From NCBI GenBank assembly GCA_016714445.1, contig JADJNF010000008.1, positions 372,001 through 436,000 on the forward strand: a stretch of 64,000 bases of DNA, written 5' to 3'. How positions within the stretch are numbered: position 1 is the first letter of the stretch; each line of letters begins with the position of its first letter. Of this stretch, positions 44,938 through 53,762 are shown one piece after another. The stretch comes from Saprospiraceae bacterium (GTDB lineage Bacteria; Bacteroidota; Bacteroidia; Chitinophagales; Saprospiraceae). Made by a program: the position numbers and the translations under genes. The notes under the pieces were generated by a model. The model saw nothing but the letters and a program-made list of their open reading frames with translations, searched no databases and was not told the DNA's origin.

Positions 44938-44954
44938 AAATAAAATTATTTACA

Positions 44955-44962
44955 TATCTTTG
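44955..44962 (+). promoter_or_regulatory. Bacteroidota -7 box for the alkylation-repair gene
   Basis: TATCTTTG lies 35 bp before the ATG at 44998; the repeat cluster is just upstream. Confidence 0.5.
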
Positions 44963-44997
44963 TGAAAATATTTTCACACCGAAAGTGACCAGATCAT

Positions 44998-45315
44998 ATG
45001 GCCGAATTACTAAAACATATATACAACACATCATTTTTTGATACTTATGCTGATGCATTGGCGGATGTGATACCCACTTTTGACAAAAGTATATTTTTAC
45101 TTTCTTTTCATACTGCGCATTGGGCTTCACTGGAGCTGAAGCAAAGGATGGCGTTTTTGGCTCATACCACTGCTAAAATCCTGCCCGTCGGATATCAGGA
45201 TAAAGTCAAAACCATACTCCGGCTCATAGAAGCATTGCAAAAACGTGGTGTAAAAAGATCAGAACCTGGAATATATCTTTCTGGCAGATATCATCACCGA
45301 ATATGGATTGGATGA
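44998..45315 (+). CDS. DNA alkylation repair HEAT protein, N-terminal part, frameshifted
   Basis: These residues are the N-terminal part of a protein completed by the next frame. The frame changes in the A-run 45252-45256; removing one A joins QKRGVK to DQNLEYIFLADIITEYGLDD, after which the sequence continues as the 45308 frame. The fused protein is about 368 residues. HEAT-repeat DNA glycosylases of the AlkC/AlkD type remove alkylated purines; the N-terminal helices here fit that fold, and repair genes surround it. Confidence 0.7.
   Translation: MAELLKHIYNTSFFDTYADALADVIPTFDKSIFLLSFHTAHWASLELKQRMAFLAHTTAKILPVGYQDKVKTILRLIEALQKRGVKRSEPGIYLSGRYHHRIWIG
45252..45256 (+). other. Single-base frameshift site in A-run (alkylation-repair gene)
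   Basis: Five A's are present; four would keep one continuous frame from 44998 to 46105. Both frames carry family-like sequence up to this point. Confidence 0.75.
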
Positions 45316-46105
45316 TCTCAAAACATCTTTGTCTGCCATCGAGCATATCACTCAGTTTGTCAGTTTCGAATTTGCAGGCAGGGCTTTTATCATCCGGTAC
45401 CCCAAAGAAATGATGCAGCAGATGGTCAAATGGACCAAACACAACCATGAAAATGTACGAAGGTATGCATCGGAAGGCTGTAGGCCAAGATTGCCATGGG
45501 GTACAAAACTGGTAGCGTTGGTATATGATCCTTCTCCATGCATCCCGGTATTGGAAAAACTGATGGATGATCCATCGCTTTATGTGCGTAAAAGTGTAGC
45601 TAACCATCTGAATGATATCTCTAAGGATCATCCGAAATTAGTCGTGGAATATATCATAAAGTGGAAGGACACATCTGAAAATGCAAACTGGATCCTCAGA
45701 CACGGGGCACGAACCCTACTGAAAAATGGCAATCATGAAGTATTGCACATCTTTGGTACGTCAAGAAATCTTGCTTATAATATTGAAAATTTCTATCTTG
45801 AGCACAATCAGTTAACCCAAAATGATCCACTCGCTTTTTCATTTTCAGTAACCAATCTCAGCGAAAATGAGGCTATGTTCAGAGTAGAATATAATATATG
45901 GTATGTCAAATCCGGAGGACAACACTCTAAGAAAATTTTTAAAATTGCCGAGAAACCTATATTATCGCATTCGAAACAGGAATTTAAGAAACAACACAGA
46001 TTTCAGGATCTTACCACAAGAAGACATTATGCAGGTATTCATAAAATTTCTATAGTCGTCAATGGCAATGAAAGTGAGCCTTTGGCATTTGAATTGAAAA
46101 TGTAG
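45308..46105 (+). CDS. DNA alkylation repair HEAT protein (AlkC/AlkD-like), C-terminal part
   Basis: The 265-residue frame holds HEAT repeats typical of AlkC-like glycosylases: ENVRRYASEGCRPRLPWG, DPSLYVRKSVANHLNDISKDHP and NWILRHGARTLLKNGN. The last 100 residues (LAFSFSVTNLSENEAMFRVEY, then a beta-rich ending) look like an added Ig-like beta domain, as in AlkC. It belongs with the N-terminal frame (44998-45315). The next gene, a LexA-like repressor, lies 21 bp downstream, suggesting a repair operon. Confidence 0.82.
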   Translation: MDDLKTSLSAIEHITQFVSFEFAGRAFIIRYPKEMMQQMVKWTKHNHENVRRYASEGCRPRLPWGTKLVALVYDPSPCIPVLEKLMDDPSLYVRKSVANHLNDISKDHPKLVVEYIIKWKDTSENANWILRHGARTLLKNGNHEVLHIFGTSRNLAYNIENFYLEHNQLTQNDPLAFSFSVTNLSENEAMFRVEYNIWYVKSGGQHSKKIFKIAEKPILSHSKQEFKKQHRFQDLTTRRHYAGIHKISIVVNGNESEPLAFELKM

Positions 46106-46126
46106 ATTTATAACCAAATTATACAC

Positions 46127-46891
46127 ATGAACATGCTTGGATCAAACATCAAATATCTCCGCAACAGGCACAAACTCTCACAGCAGGAGCTTTCCGAAAA
46201 ACTAGGAGTACCGAGATCATCGCTGAGCGATTATGAACGGGGTCATACGCAGGTGGGACTGGATTCTCTCATCAAACTGGCTGATATTTTTGATGTAAAA
46301 ATTGATGATCTCCTCAGGTCAAATCTGAGTCACAGAGACCTTGAAATCTTGCGCAACAGAGAATTAAGAGTGCTGGCTATATCTGTAGATGCTGACAACA
46401 ACAGTAATATAGAACTGGTGGATACTAAAGCTGAAGCCGGTTATCTCGAGTCTTTTGCAGATCCTGAGTATATAAGGGACCTTCCTAAGATCGCTTTCCC
46501 CAATATTCCTCAAGGTACTTATCGCGGATTTGAGATACACGGTGACTCTATGCTGCCGATGGAGTCAGGCAGCATCGTGATATGTGCTTATGTGGAAAGT
46601 CTCAAGGATATCAAAGCAGGAAAAACGTATGTCATCATCAGCAAGACCGATGGTGTAGTGTACAAAAGAGTGAAAAATGACGCCCACACAGGTCGACTCA
46701 TGCTTATCTCAGATAATGATGCTTATATGCCGTATCAGATCAATTACTCTGACATCGCAGAAGTCTGGCAATATTATGCACACCTCAGTTTTTCGGACTC
46801 CAAATATACATTTAACAATATGCTGGAAGAAAAACTACAAGATATGCAGCGTAAACTTACAGAAGTACATAATGTAGTGATGAAGTCATGA
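46127..46891 (+). CDS. LexA-like transcriptional repressor (XRE HTH plus S24 peptidase)
   Basis: The 254-residue protein has an N-terminal HTH_3/XRE domain (NIKYLRNRHKLSQQELSEKL and SSLSDYERG) and a C-terminal S24 peptidase domain. The catalytic Ser is in HGDSMLPM and the Lys in VYKRV. The potential Ala-Gly cleavage site is KAEAGYLES. Such proteins cleave themselves in response to RecA-type DNA damage signals and derepress target genes. Its place next to an alkylation-repair gene and dinB fits that role. Confidence 0.85.
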   Translation: MNMLGSNIKYLRNRHKLSQQELSEKLGVPRSSLSDYERGHTQVGLDSLIKLADIFDVKIDDLLRSNLSHRDLEILRNRELRVLAISVDADNNSNIELVDTKAEAGYLESFADPEYIRDLPKIAFPNIPQGTYRGFEIHGDSMLPMESGSIVICAYVESLKDIKAGKTYVIISKTDGVVYKRVKNDAHTGRLMLISDNDAYMPYQINYSDIAEVWQYYAHLSFSDSKYTFNNMLEEKLQDMQRKLTEVHNVVMKS

Positions 46892-46911
46892 TGCCATAAA
46901 ATATCACTAAT

Positions 46912-47856
46912 TCAATTTTTATTTGGGGAAGTAATAATGATACAATCCGGACAATCTCCTTTTTTAAAGTCAATAAATCCTTGCTTCTTGAGATCTTCAA
47001 GAATGTTCAGATAAGATTTTGATAAATCTAATCTAACTCGGGCGTTGTCATCAAGTTTTATTTTTTTCTCGAGTTTTATCTTTTTCTTATTATACTTAAG
47101 GATATGATTCTTTATTACTGACTTAAGTAAATATACTGAACCTTGTGTAACTTCTTCAGCAGGTTTGGTTTTTTTAACCTTTTCTGGAGAAGGTTCTATA
47201 TCCGACTTTGGCTTAAATAAAGAATCTGCAGGATTAATAAACTTACCATTTGAATAATAAAAGGTATCTCCTTTCTTAAGTATTCGTGCGTTTTCAGCAT
47301 TATTAATTTCGCTGACTTTTACTGAACCACTGTTATTTATTATTTCTATTGAATCGTTGACTTTTTTAATACTAAATTTAGTGCCCAATACTTCAACTAA
47401 AATGCTATCATGGTATACTTTAAGTGGCAATATTGAAGCAGAAATATCAAATTCAGCATCACCTTTCAAATGGAGACTCCTCTCCTGAGCGTGGTTCAGT
47501 GAAATGTAATAATCCAACTTTGAATGAGGTAGTAAAAGAACCAAAGAGCCGTCTATGAGTCTGATAGAATCTGGTCCTGAATCAGTAGTTAGTGAATCAA
47601 CTACTTTTTGTGTGGAACTAAAAAAGGATAAAAATGCAAAAATCAATATCAAACTTGCAGCAAATGATAATAAAAACACTACTTGTCTTCTCGTTTCCTT
47701 ATTAAAGTTATCCAAATTATTATCTGATAGATCAGAGGTACTGGTTATTTCCTGATGTATCAATGGTTTGAAAAGATCCCATTCATCATCCACATCAAAA
47801 ACCCTGAAATTTTCTATTTCTTTGGTTTTATTTAATATGGAGCTGAACTTATTCAA
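46912..47856 (-). CDS. FecR-family anti-sigma factor
   Basis: The 314-residue protein has a cytoplasmic N-terminus (to residue about 55), one membrane helix (VVFLLSFAASLILIFAFLSFF) and a periplasmic FecR domain (LIDGSLVLLLPHSKLDYY, LHLKGDAEFDIS, VLGTKFSIKK, SGSVKV), then a short C-terminal domain. FecR proteins carry a signal from outer-membrane receptors to an ECF sigma factor. The sigma-factor gene lies 77 bp upstream on the same strand. No TonB-dependent receptor gene follows, unlike typical fec loci. Confidence 0.85.
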   Translation of the reverse strand: MNKFSSILNKTKEIENFRVFDVDDEWDLFKPLIHQEITSTSDLSDNNLDNFNKETRRQVVFLLSFAASLILIFAFLSFFSSTQKVVDSLTTDSGPDSIRLIDGSLVLLLPHSKLDYYISLNHAQERSLHLKGDAEFDISASILPLKVYHDSILVEVLGTKFSIKKVNDSIEIINNSGSVKVSEINNAENARILKKGDTFYYSNGKFINPADSLFKPKSDIEPSPEKVKKTKPAEEVTQGSVYLLKSVIKNHILKYNKKKIKLEKKIKLDDNARVRLDLSKSYLNILEDLKKQGFIDFKKGDCPDCIIITSPNKN

Positions 47857-47933
47857 TTTTAATTATTGTTTTATTTTTATAATTCAATTTTATATTTGCT
47901 TTAGACGTTCAAAATCTTCAAGCACACATCCTT

Positions 47934-48248
47934 TCAATTAAAAATATCAGGATGATTCTTGAGCTCTTCTTTTAGATATATCATGATTTTACTCATGTTA
48001 TCTTCTACGCTCCTCTTTGATATCTTCATATATTCAGCTATCTCCTCGTATGTCAATCCTTCAAACTTATTTAATTTAAAAATCTCTCTGGCTTTTGGTT
48101 TTAAATTATCCAGACATTTTTCTACAGCATTTCTGATAATATATGGATCCAGATATTCATTTTGCTCATCAATCAATTCTGTTGCTACAGAGTTTTCCAA
48201 TTCTTTAGCATTCAGAATATTTTTATTTTTTCTGATATAGTCGATCAT
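47934..48248 (-). CDS. ECF-type RNA polymerase sigma factor, C-terminal part (region 4)
   Basis: The 104-residue frame has sigma region 4: LKPKAREIFKLNKFEGLTYEEI and AEYMKISKRSVEDNMSKI (the helix-turn-helix). It continues the 48245-48460 frame through an indel in the A-run of the minus strand near 48263-48265. Adding one base gives SYLFKTTKNTMIDYIRKN, a normal link. The full protein is about 175 residues, normal for an ECF sigma factor paired with FecR. Confidence 0.8.
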   Translation of the reverse strand: MIDYIRKNKNILNAKELENSVATELIDEQNEYLDPYIIRNAVEKCLDNLKPKAREIFKLNKFEGLTYEEIAEYMKISKRSVEDNMSKIMIYLKEELKNHPDIFN

Positions 48249-48460
48249 CGTGTTTTTGGTAGTTTGAAAAGATAACTTTTTACGGAACTCCTGACTTCAA
48301 GGTTTGATCTGTTTGCCCATAATTTCACGAAAGTCATTTGTACGACTTCCCTGCTGTTTTCAAAATTATTCAAATACTTGTTTACAAAGTTTACAAGCGG
48401 ATTGAAATACTCTTTGAAAATAGATTCGAAATAGTTGATGTTTTCAAATGGTTTAAGCAA
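48245..48460 (-). CDS. ECF-type RNA polymerase sigma factor, N-terminal part (region 2)
   Basis: The 71-residue frame holds sigma region 2 (FKEYFNPLVNFVNKYLNN, REVVQMTFVKLWANRSNL, SVKSYLF). It ends early at LPKTR; the next frame carries region 4. The two parts are one ECF sigma factor gene spanning 47934-48460 with a one-base indel. Confidence 0.8.
   Translation of the reverse strand: MLKPFENINYFESIFKEYFNPLVNFVNKYLNNFENSREVVQMTFVKLWANRSNLEVRSSVKSYLFKLPKTR
48263..48265 (-). other. Single-base frameshift site (sigma factor)
   Basis: The plus strand has a T-run of three here; four would join the two frames into one sigma factor with a continuous SYLFKTTKNTMIDY segment. Confidence 0.7.
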
Positions 48461-48583
48461 GTATAAAGTTTTTTTGAGTCATAAGCCGCAAAAATATTAA
48501 TTCGCAAGGAAATATAGCACTTAAAAGACAAAATTATTCGTATTGCTATAAATATTACTTGGCTTTTATATTTTCAAAAAAAG

Positions 48584-48616
48584 AAAGGCTACCGAAACTT
48601 TATCCGGTAGCCTTTT
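48584..48616 (-). terminator. Hairpin terminator downstream of the secreted-protein gene
   Basis: AAAGGCTACCG pairs with CGGTAGCCTTT around a 10-base loop, flanked by T- and A-runs. It lies in the gap between the sigma-factor start and the stop of the minus-strand gene at 48701, which it would terminate. Confidence 0.75.
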
Positions 48617-48700
48617 CAAAATCATTAAAGCCACATTATTTTTACATGAAAACCAATAGTTCTTATTAACACCCTTAACTACTGGTCATCATCCTAAAAT

Positions 48701-49270
48701 CTATTTTTTTGTATTTGAACTGACAAAAGATCTGCCGTTCATAGCTACCGTAACCGTATATTCACCTGAAGCCAAAGAAGAAATATCATATCTTTTGTGT
48801 ACTGCAGGAGTTTCCAGTTTTTCGGCAAAAACAATATTATTGTCTCTGTCCTGAATATTGATGAAAGCTGTATTACCCAATGTCATCAAATTAACATCAA
48901 AACCGTTATTGTTCCAGATGATTACTGGCTTATACACTGTTTTGATTTCTTTGGATAGAATCACGTTGCTGGAATTGATGCTGAATTCCTGTGTTGTAAT
49001 TTTTAAATCATTGGAAATTTCCAAGGTATAATTACCTTCAGGAAGGTTTTTTAAATTGTACTTTCTGAGATTTTTTGTGTTTTTCACTGTCTCATCCAGA
49101 ATAGTGACACCAGATGCTTCTTTGATCTGGATATTTACTTTATCAGATTTCCAAAGTGACGTTTCGACTACCAATGATTTTGATTTTTCAGCCATCATTG
49201 TCGGATTACCTGAGGCAAATACAGACAAAGTTAATGCTGAAACGATTAGAATTAAAATTTGTGTTTTCAT
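48701..49270 (-). CDS. Secreted protein with two similar beta domains
   Basis: The 189-residue protein has a signal peptide (LILIVSALTLSVFASGNP). The mature part has two related segments: KVNIQIKEASGVTILDETV with NLPEGNYTLEI, and AFINIQDRDNNIVFAEKL with LASGEYTVTVAM. This pattern suits two small Ig-like or carbohydrate-binding-like beta folds. No enzyme motif is seen. The function is unknown. Confidence 0.65.
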   Translation of the reverse strand: MKTQILILIVSALTLSVFASGNPTMMAEKSKSLVVETSLWKSDKVNIQIKEASGVTILDETVKNTKNLRKYNLKNLPEGNYTLEISNDLKITTQEFSINSSNVILSKEIKTVYKPVIIWNNNGFDVNLMTLGNTAFINIQDRDNNIVFAEKLETPAVHKRYDISSLASGEYTVTVAMNGRSFVSSNTKK

Positions 49271-49312
49271 GTCTAAAAATATTTAAAAGATTATTGAATC
49301 ATTTTGACACTG

Positions 49313-49320
49313 CAAAGGTA
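49313..49320 (-). promoter_or_regulatory. Bacteroidota -7 box for the secreted protein
   Basis: The minus strand reads TACCTTTG, 42 bp before the ATG at 49270. Confidence 0.5.
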
Positions 49321-49485
49321 AGGGCATCTGTACCGGCATATCTACTCCTATCTTTTCCAATAATTGTACTATTTTAACTTTAATTGTTAAGTTTAGTTAA
49401 GTTTAAGTTAATCTAAAGCAATGTTAGGTTTACACACCAATGTTTATACTGATTTATTGTTATTTTTGTAGAATAAACAGACATT

Positions 49486-50385
49486 ATGATAAGGGTACCT
49501 CTCTCCGCTCCTTCTTTAGAAAGAATCGAACCAAATTTTGGGCACTCTTTTGCTTTGCGTAAATTTGAAGACAACAATCCCAATACACAACCTTTCTGGC
49601 ACTTCCATCCTGAACTGGAAATTGTATATATAAAACATGGGAGTGGTAAACGTCATATAGGCAATCACATATCTTATTATAGTGGTGGTGATCTAATTTT
49701 CCTGGGCCCCAATCTACCGCATTATGGATTTACGGACAGACTTTCCGGTAGTAGTTCAGAGATTGTGGTGCAGATGAAGGTAGACTTTCTGGGAAATAAT
49801 TTTTTCAAATTGCCTGAAATGCAGATGATTGATCAGCTTTTTGAAAGATCTAAATCAGGATTGTCATTTTATGGCAACACAAAAAATGAAATCGGAGCAA
49901 GGCTAAATAGCCTTTTTTATATGGATCAGTTTGATAAACTTAATGAGTTTTTAAGAATTCTCCAAATGCTCGCTGTATCTAAAGAGTACAATATTCTCAA
50001 TGCTTCCGGTATAGCTTTGGTCATTCAGGCCCAGGATACCAATAGAATAGATGCTGTATACAAATATGTGAGAAGTCATTTTACTGAATCCATTCAACTG
50101 GAAGAAATTGCTGCTGAAGTGAATATGACCATACCTTCTTTCTGCAGATATTTTAAGAAAGTAACCGGAAAAACATTTACAGAGTTTGTGAATGAGTTCA
50201 GAATCGTACATGCCTGTAAATTGCTGAGTGAAGAGCAATTCAGTATTTCAGAAGTGTGTTATGAAAGCGGATTTAATAATTTTTCTCATTTCAATCGGTT
50301 ATTTAAACAGAAAACCGGCAAAAATCCAAACGCTTACAGAAAGGAAGTTGAAAAAGTAGTTTATGATGAGTTTTATGTAGGATAA
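49486..50385 (+). CDS. AraC-family transcriptional regulator with cupin domain
   Basis: The 299-residue protein has an N-terminal cupin-like sensor domain (FWHFHPELEIVYIKHGSGKR) and a C-terminal double helix-turn-helix (IQLEEIAAEVNMTIPSFCRYF and ISEVCYESGFNNFSHFNRLFK). The fold fits sugar- or small-molecule-responsive regulators of the AraC class. It converges on the transporter gene, and the stops overlap by 13 bp, so antisense overlap could matter. Confidence 0.9.
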   Translation: MIRVPLSAPSLERIEPNFGHSFALRKFEDNNPNTQPFWHFHPELEIVYIKHGSGKRHIGNHISYYSGGDLIFLGPNLPHYGFTDRLSGSSSEIVVQMKVDFLGNNFFKLPEMQMIDQLFERSKSGLSFYGNTKNEIGARLNSLFYMDQFDKLNEFLRILQMLAVSKEYNILNASGIALVIQAQDTNRIDAVYKYVRSHFTESIQLEEIAAEVNMTIPSFCRYFKKVTGKTFTEFVNEFRIVHACKLLSEEQFSISEVCYESGFNNFSHFNRLFKQKTGKNPNAYRKEVEKVVYDEFYVG

Positions 50386-51227
50386 CGTTGTTTTTCCCGA
50401 ACTTCTATCCAATAAAGGCGGAATATTAACGCGGCAATTATGACCAATCCACCAACCATCGCCCAATATCCGGGATTTTCACCATAACCGATAAACACCC
50501 AAACCGGATTTAAAAGCGGCTCCAACATGGAAATCAAGGAACTTTCTATTGCAGGTAAGTACTTCTGTCCGAAAAGAAATAAAGCAAAACCCAAACCCAA
50601 TTGACCAAAACCCAGTATCATCAGATAGTTATTTTCCTGAAATGTTGGAAATGGGTTTTCAATAAACCACGGTAGGGTTATCAGGCAAACTACAATATTC
50701 CCCAGAAAAACAGCACCCGGGAGAAACTCAGGCTTATTCATTTTTTGGATGATAAGAAACCCCGCCAGAATAAGTCCATTAAAAAATGCTATCCAAATGC
50801 CCAGCCAATTGTCAGGCCTTGAAAATTGTTCTACAAAAAACAAACACATGCCCGCAAAACAAACTGCCACAGTAAATATATTAATTTTGGTCAGTTTGGT
50901 TCTGACAAAATAGGGTTCCAGCAAAAGAACAACTGCCGGTGCGGTATACTGTAAAAATATAGCATTGGCAGCGGTCGTCAGCTTGGTCGATGTGACAAAT
51001 GCAATCAACAGGGGAGCATAAAATAAAATACTTACCAATGAAAGTTTGTTGAATCGAAAAAGTGATTTTCTAAAAATAATAATGAAAATGACAGCTGCAT
51101 AAAAACTCCGGTAAAAGAGAATGGTAAATGCATCAAGTGGCAATAATTTGATAAATAATCCCCCGGTACTCCATAGGGTAGCTGCCAGGATGGTCATTAT
51201 TATACCAAACCTGCGATGGCTATCCAT
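50373..51227 (-). CDS. EamA/DMT-family transporter
   Basis: The 284-residue protein has ten hydrophobic helices in two related halves, as in the EamA drug/metabolite transporter family. The start is MDSHRRFGIIMTILAATLWSTGGLFI. The substrate cannot be told from sequence. Its start codon overlaps the pheS stop by one base, so it is translationally coupled to pheS, an unusual pairing. Confidence 0.85.
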   Translation of the reverse strand: MDSHRRFGIIMTILAATLWSTGGLFIKLLPLDAFTILFYRSFYAAVIFIIIFRKSLFRFNKLSLVSILFYAPLLIAFVTSTKLTTAANAIFLQYTAPAVVLLLEPYFVRTKLTKINIFTVAVCFAGMCLFFVEQFSRPDNWLGIWIAFFNGLILAGFLIIQKMNKPEFLPGAVFLGNIVVCLITLPWFIENPFPTFQENNYLMILGFGQLGLGFALFLFGQKYLPAIESSLISMLEPLLNPVWVFIGYGENPGYWAMVGGLVIIAALIFRLYWIEVREKQRYPT

Positions 51228-52264
51228 CAGATTACTCCGCTGAATTGTTTCAAAAATCTGGTATCATTCTCAAACAGCTGTCTGATGTCAGTGATTTTAA
51301 ATTGTAGCATGGCCTGCCTTTCGATACCCATTCCAAAAGCAAATCCGCTATACTCATTTGGGTCAATACCACAATTGATCAGTACATTAGGATCTACCAT
51401 TCCACATCCGAGAATTTCCAACCAGCCTGTGCCTTTAGTAATTCGGTAATCGTCTTCATTGTTGAGTCCCCAGTATACATCCATTTCAGCACTTGGCTCA
51501 GTAAATGGGAAAAAACTCGGCCTTAGTCTTATATTGGTTTGTTCACCATACATTTCCCTTGCAAAATATAAAAGGGTTTGTTTCATATCTGCAAAGGATA
51601 CACCTTTATCGATATATAATCCTTCCACCTGATGAAACTGACAATGTGATCTGGATGATATGGTTTCGTTTCTGTACACTCGACCCGGTGCGATGATTCT
51701 GATAGGTGGTTTCTGGGCTGTCATAATTCTGGCCTGAACAGAAGAAGTATGGGTTCTTAAAAGTTCAGTAGTGGAATCTTTCAGATAAAAAGTATCCTGC
51801 ATGTCTCTCGCCGGGTGATCTTCTGGCGTGTTCATAGCAGTAAAGTTGTGCCAGTCATCTTCTATTTCTCTTTCTTCAGCCACTGTAAATCCTATTCTTT
51901 CAAAGATACTGATGATTCTGTTTAGTACAATGGAGACCGGGTGTCGGGAACCTGAAGGCATCGGCTCACACGGGGAAGTAAGATCAATGTCTGAACCGCT
52001 GTTATTTCCGGAAGCTTCTTCAAGAGTTGTTTTTAGTGCTTCGTATTTTTCTTCTGCAGCTTGCTTGACATCATTAAGCAGTTGTCCAAACTCCTTTTTG
52101 CGATCATTTTCGACATTTTTAATCTCACCAAAAAGTGATTTTATTTCATTTTTTGATCCTACATATTTGATCCTGAATGCTTCCAGTTCAGTTACATTTT
52201 CAATTTTTTCAGATTGTATAGCATCCAAAATACCTTGGACTCGTGCAAAAATATCGGCTGACAT
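51227..52264 (-). CDS. pheS: Phenylalanyl-tRNA synthetase alpha subunit
   Basis: The start at 52264 (MSADIFARVQG) gives 345 residues, the usual length; the longer frame adds ten unlikely residues. The N-terminal coiled coil is followed by the class II catalytic domain: HPVSIVLNRIISIFER, GFTVAEEREIEDDWHNF, FHQVEGLYIDKG and GFAFGMGIERQAML (motif 3). The paired pheT gene is not in the window. A TACCTTTG box is 27 bp before the start. Confidence 0.94.
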   Translation of the reverse strand: MSADIFARVQGILDAIQSEKIENVTELEAFRIKYVGSKNEIKSLFGEIKNVENDRKKEFGQLLNDVKQAAEEKYEALKTTLEEASGNNSGSDIDLTSPCEPMPSGSRHPVSIVLNRIISIFERIGFTVAEEREIEDDWHNFTAMNTPEDHPARDMQDTFYLKDSTTELLRTHTSSVQARIMTAQKPPIRIIAPGRVYRNETISSRSHCQFHQVEGLYIDKGVSFADMKQTLLYFAREMYGEQTNIRLRPSFFPFTEPSAEMDVYWGLNNEDDYRITKGTGWLEILGCGMVDPNVLINCGIDPNEYSGFAFGMGIERQAMLQFKITDIRQLFENDTRFLKQFSGVI

Positions 52265-52291
52265 GTGTATGATTTTTGAATTAAAACTGGT

Positions 52292-52299
52292 CAAAGGTA
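52292..52299 (-). promoter_or_regulatory. Bacteroidota -7 box for pheS
   Basis: The minus strand reads TACCTTTG upstream of pheS. Confidence 0.5.
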
Positions 52300-52411
52300 C
52301 AAATTACCGCGTAAAATTATAAGCACAAATTTGAAATCTTTAATTCAATAACAGAATATTAATTTTAGCCTTTTCGTTATACATCATCGGTATAAAAATC
52401 ATTAGTATATT

Positions 52412-53662
52412 TTGAACGGAAATTTCACTTATAAAAATATAGAATCCAGGCTTGAATTATTGGCTTATGTGGGTATGGGACTTCTCTTTTTTGGTTTCTT
52501 ATTCAACAGAGTGGTATCAAATGCCGGATTTGTAGTAATTGGGATATACACATTGACTAAATTTCATGATGTAAAGTGGCTTTTCAAAGATAAATGGCTT
52601 CTCACATTTTTAAGCCTTGCATTACTGCCTTTGTTGAGTGATATCCTTTTGGAAGGTCTTGATTTTTATAAGTTTCGAGGTGTCATGAAATTTCTTTTGG
52701 TCCTTTTTCCTTTTTTTATTTTTGCACTTAAACCACAGGAAAATGTAGTCAGAAATTTTATTTACTTATTTTTAGGACTTATGCTGTTGTCTTCTTTCTA
52801 CAGCCTTTTTCATTATTTTTCTGACATAAGTAATATGGCATCGGTTTATAAAGTATCTAAAGTCATCCCTGTACTTTCTTTTGGGGACCATATCAGAATC
52901 AGTTGGGTTACGGTGATCAGTTGTCTTTTAGCTTTATATTTAATGGCTGAAACAAATTCACGGTTTTCAAAAGTAAGTTTAGGGGTATATATTATTTTTC
53001 AAATGATATTTTTGCATTTGCTTGGATCAAAAACAGGCTTGATTTCTTTATATCTGACTTTAATGATTTTGGCATTATATACATTAAAAGGAAAAGCAAA
53101 ATGGTTAATAATACTGATTGCCCCTCTTATTTTATTGTTGCCTTTGATTGCTTATAAAACCATCCCTTCACTCGAACAAAGATTTAATTTTATCAAATAC
53201 GATTTTGAACACTATATAAAAGGAGAATATCGGGAAGGATTGAGTGATGCGGTCAGGTTTTATTCACTTAAAGCCGGAAGCGACATTGTTAAGTCCCATC
53301 CTTTATTTGGGACTGGATTCAGTGGTTTGCAGGATAAAACAAATCAGTGGTATAAAGACAACATTCCTCTGATGCCGGCCGAAAACTATTTTTTGCCCAG
53401 CAATCAGATGCTTGTTTATTGGGCTTCGGGAGGTCTCCTGGGTTTGATCGTTTTTTTGACGCATATCATTCTTCCTTTTTTTATACCTTACCTGAGAAAA
53501 AACACCTGGTTTATGGCCTTTTTTATTCCTGCTGTTTTTAGTTTTATGTACGAAACCCACCTGGAAGGCCAGCTCCCATTGTTTGTTTACAGCTTTTTTG
53601 TGGCCTGGTTCTGGTTTTTGGCGTATAGTAAAGGTGTGGTAGATACAAATCAAGTGGGATAA
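52412..53662 (+). CDS. O-antigen ligase-like polytopic membrane protein
   Basis: The 416-residue protein has about ten hydrophobic helices with a large periplasmic loop near residues 260-330 (SLEQRFNFIKYDFEHY, GTGFSGLQDKTNQWY), the layout of Wzy/WaaL O-antigen ligases. It probably joins or polymerises surface polysaccharide. The TTG at 52412 is the only reasonable start. No other polysaccharide gene is adjacent. Confidence 0.75.
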   Translation: MNGNFTYKNIESRLELLAYVGMGLLFFGFLFNRVVSNAGFVVIGIYTLTKFHDVKWLFKDKWLLTFLSLALLPLLSDILLEGLDFYKFRGVMKFLLVLFPFFIFALKPQENVVRNFIYLFLGLMLLSSFYSLFHYFSDISNMASVYKVSKVIPVLSFGDHIRISWVTVISCLLALYLMAETNSRFSKVSLGVYIIFQMIFLHLLGSKTGLISLYLTLMILALYTLKGKAKWLIILIAPLILLLPLIAYKTIPSLEQRFNFIKYDFEHYIKGEYREGLSDAVRFYSLKAGSDIVKSHPLFGTGFSGLQDKTNQWYKDNIPLMPAENYFLPSNQMLVYWASGGLLGLIVFLTHIILPFFIPYLRKNTWFMAFFIPAVFSFMYETHLEGQLPLFVYSFFVAWFWFLAYSKGVVDTNQVG

Positions 53663-53762
53663 CTTTTTCAGAAGTAATTAAAAATCCGGAAACAAAAGGC
53701 GGAACATATTATAAAACCACTACTTTCGTACTTCATTTTCAATAAAATTAGTAAAACGATTG

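Noticed and set aside
47934..48460. Two separate small sigma-like genes
   Set aside because: Regions 2 and 4 of one ECF sigma factor are divided between overlapping frames with a one-base fix; one gene with an indel is simpler.
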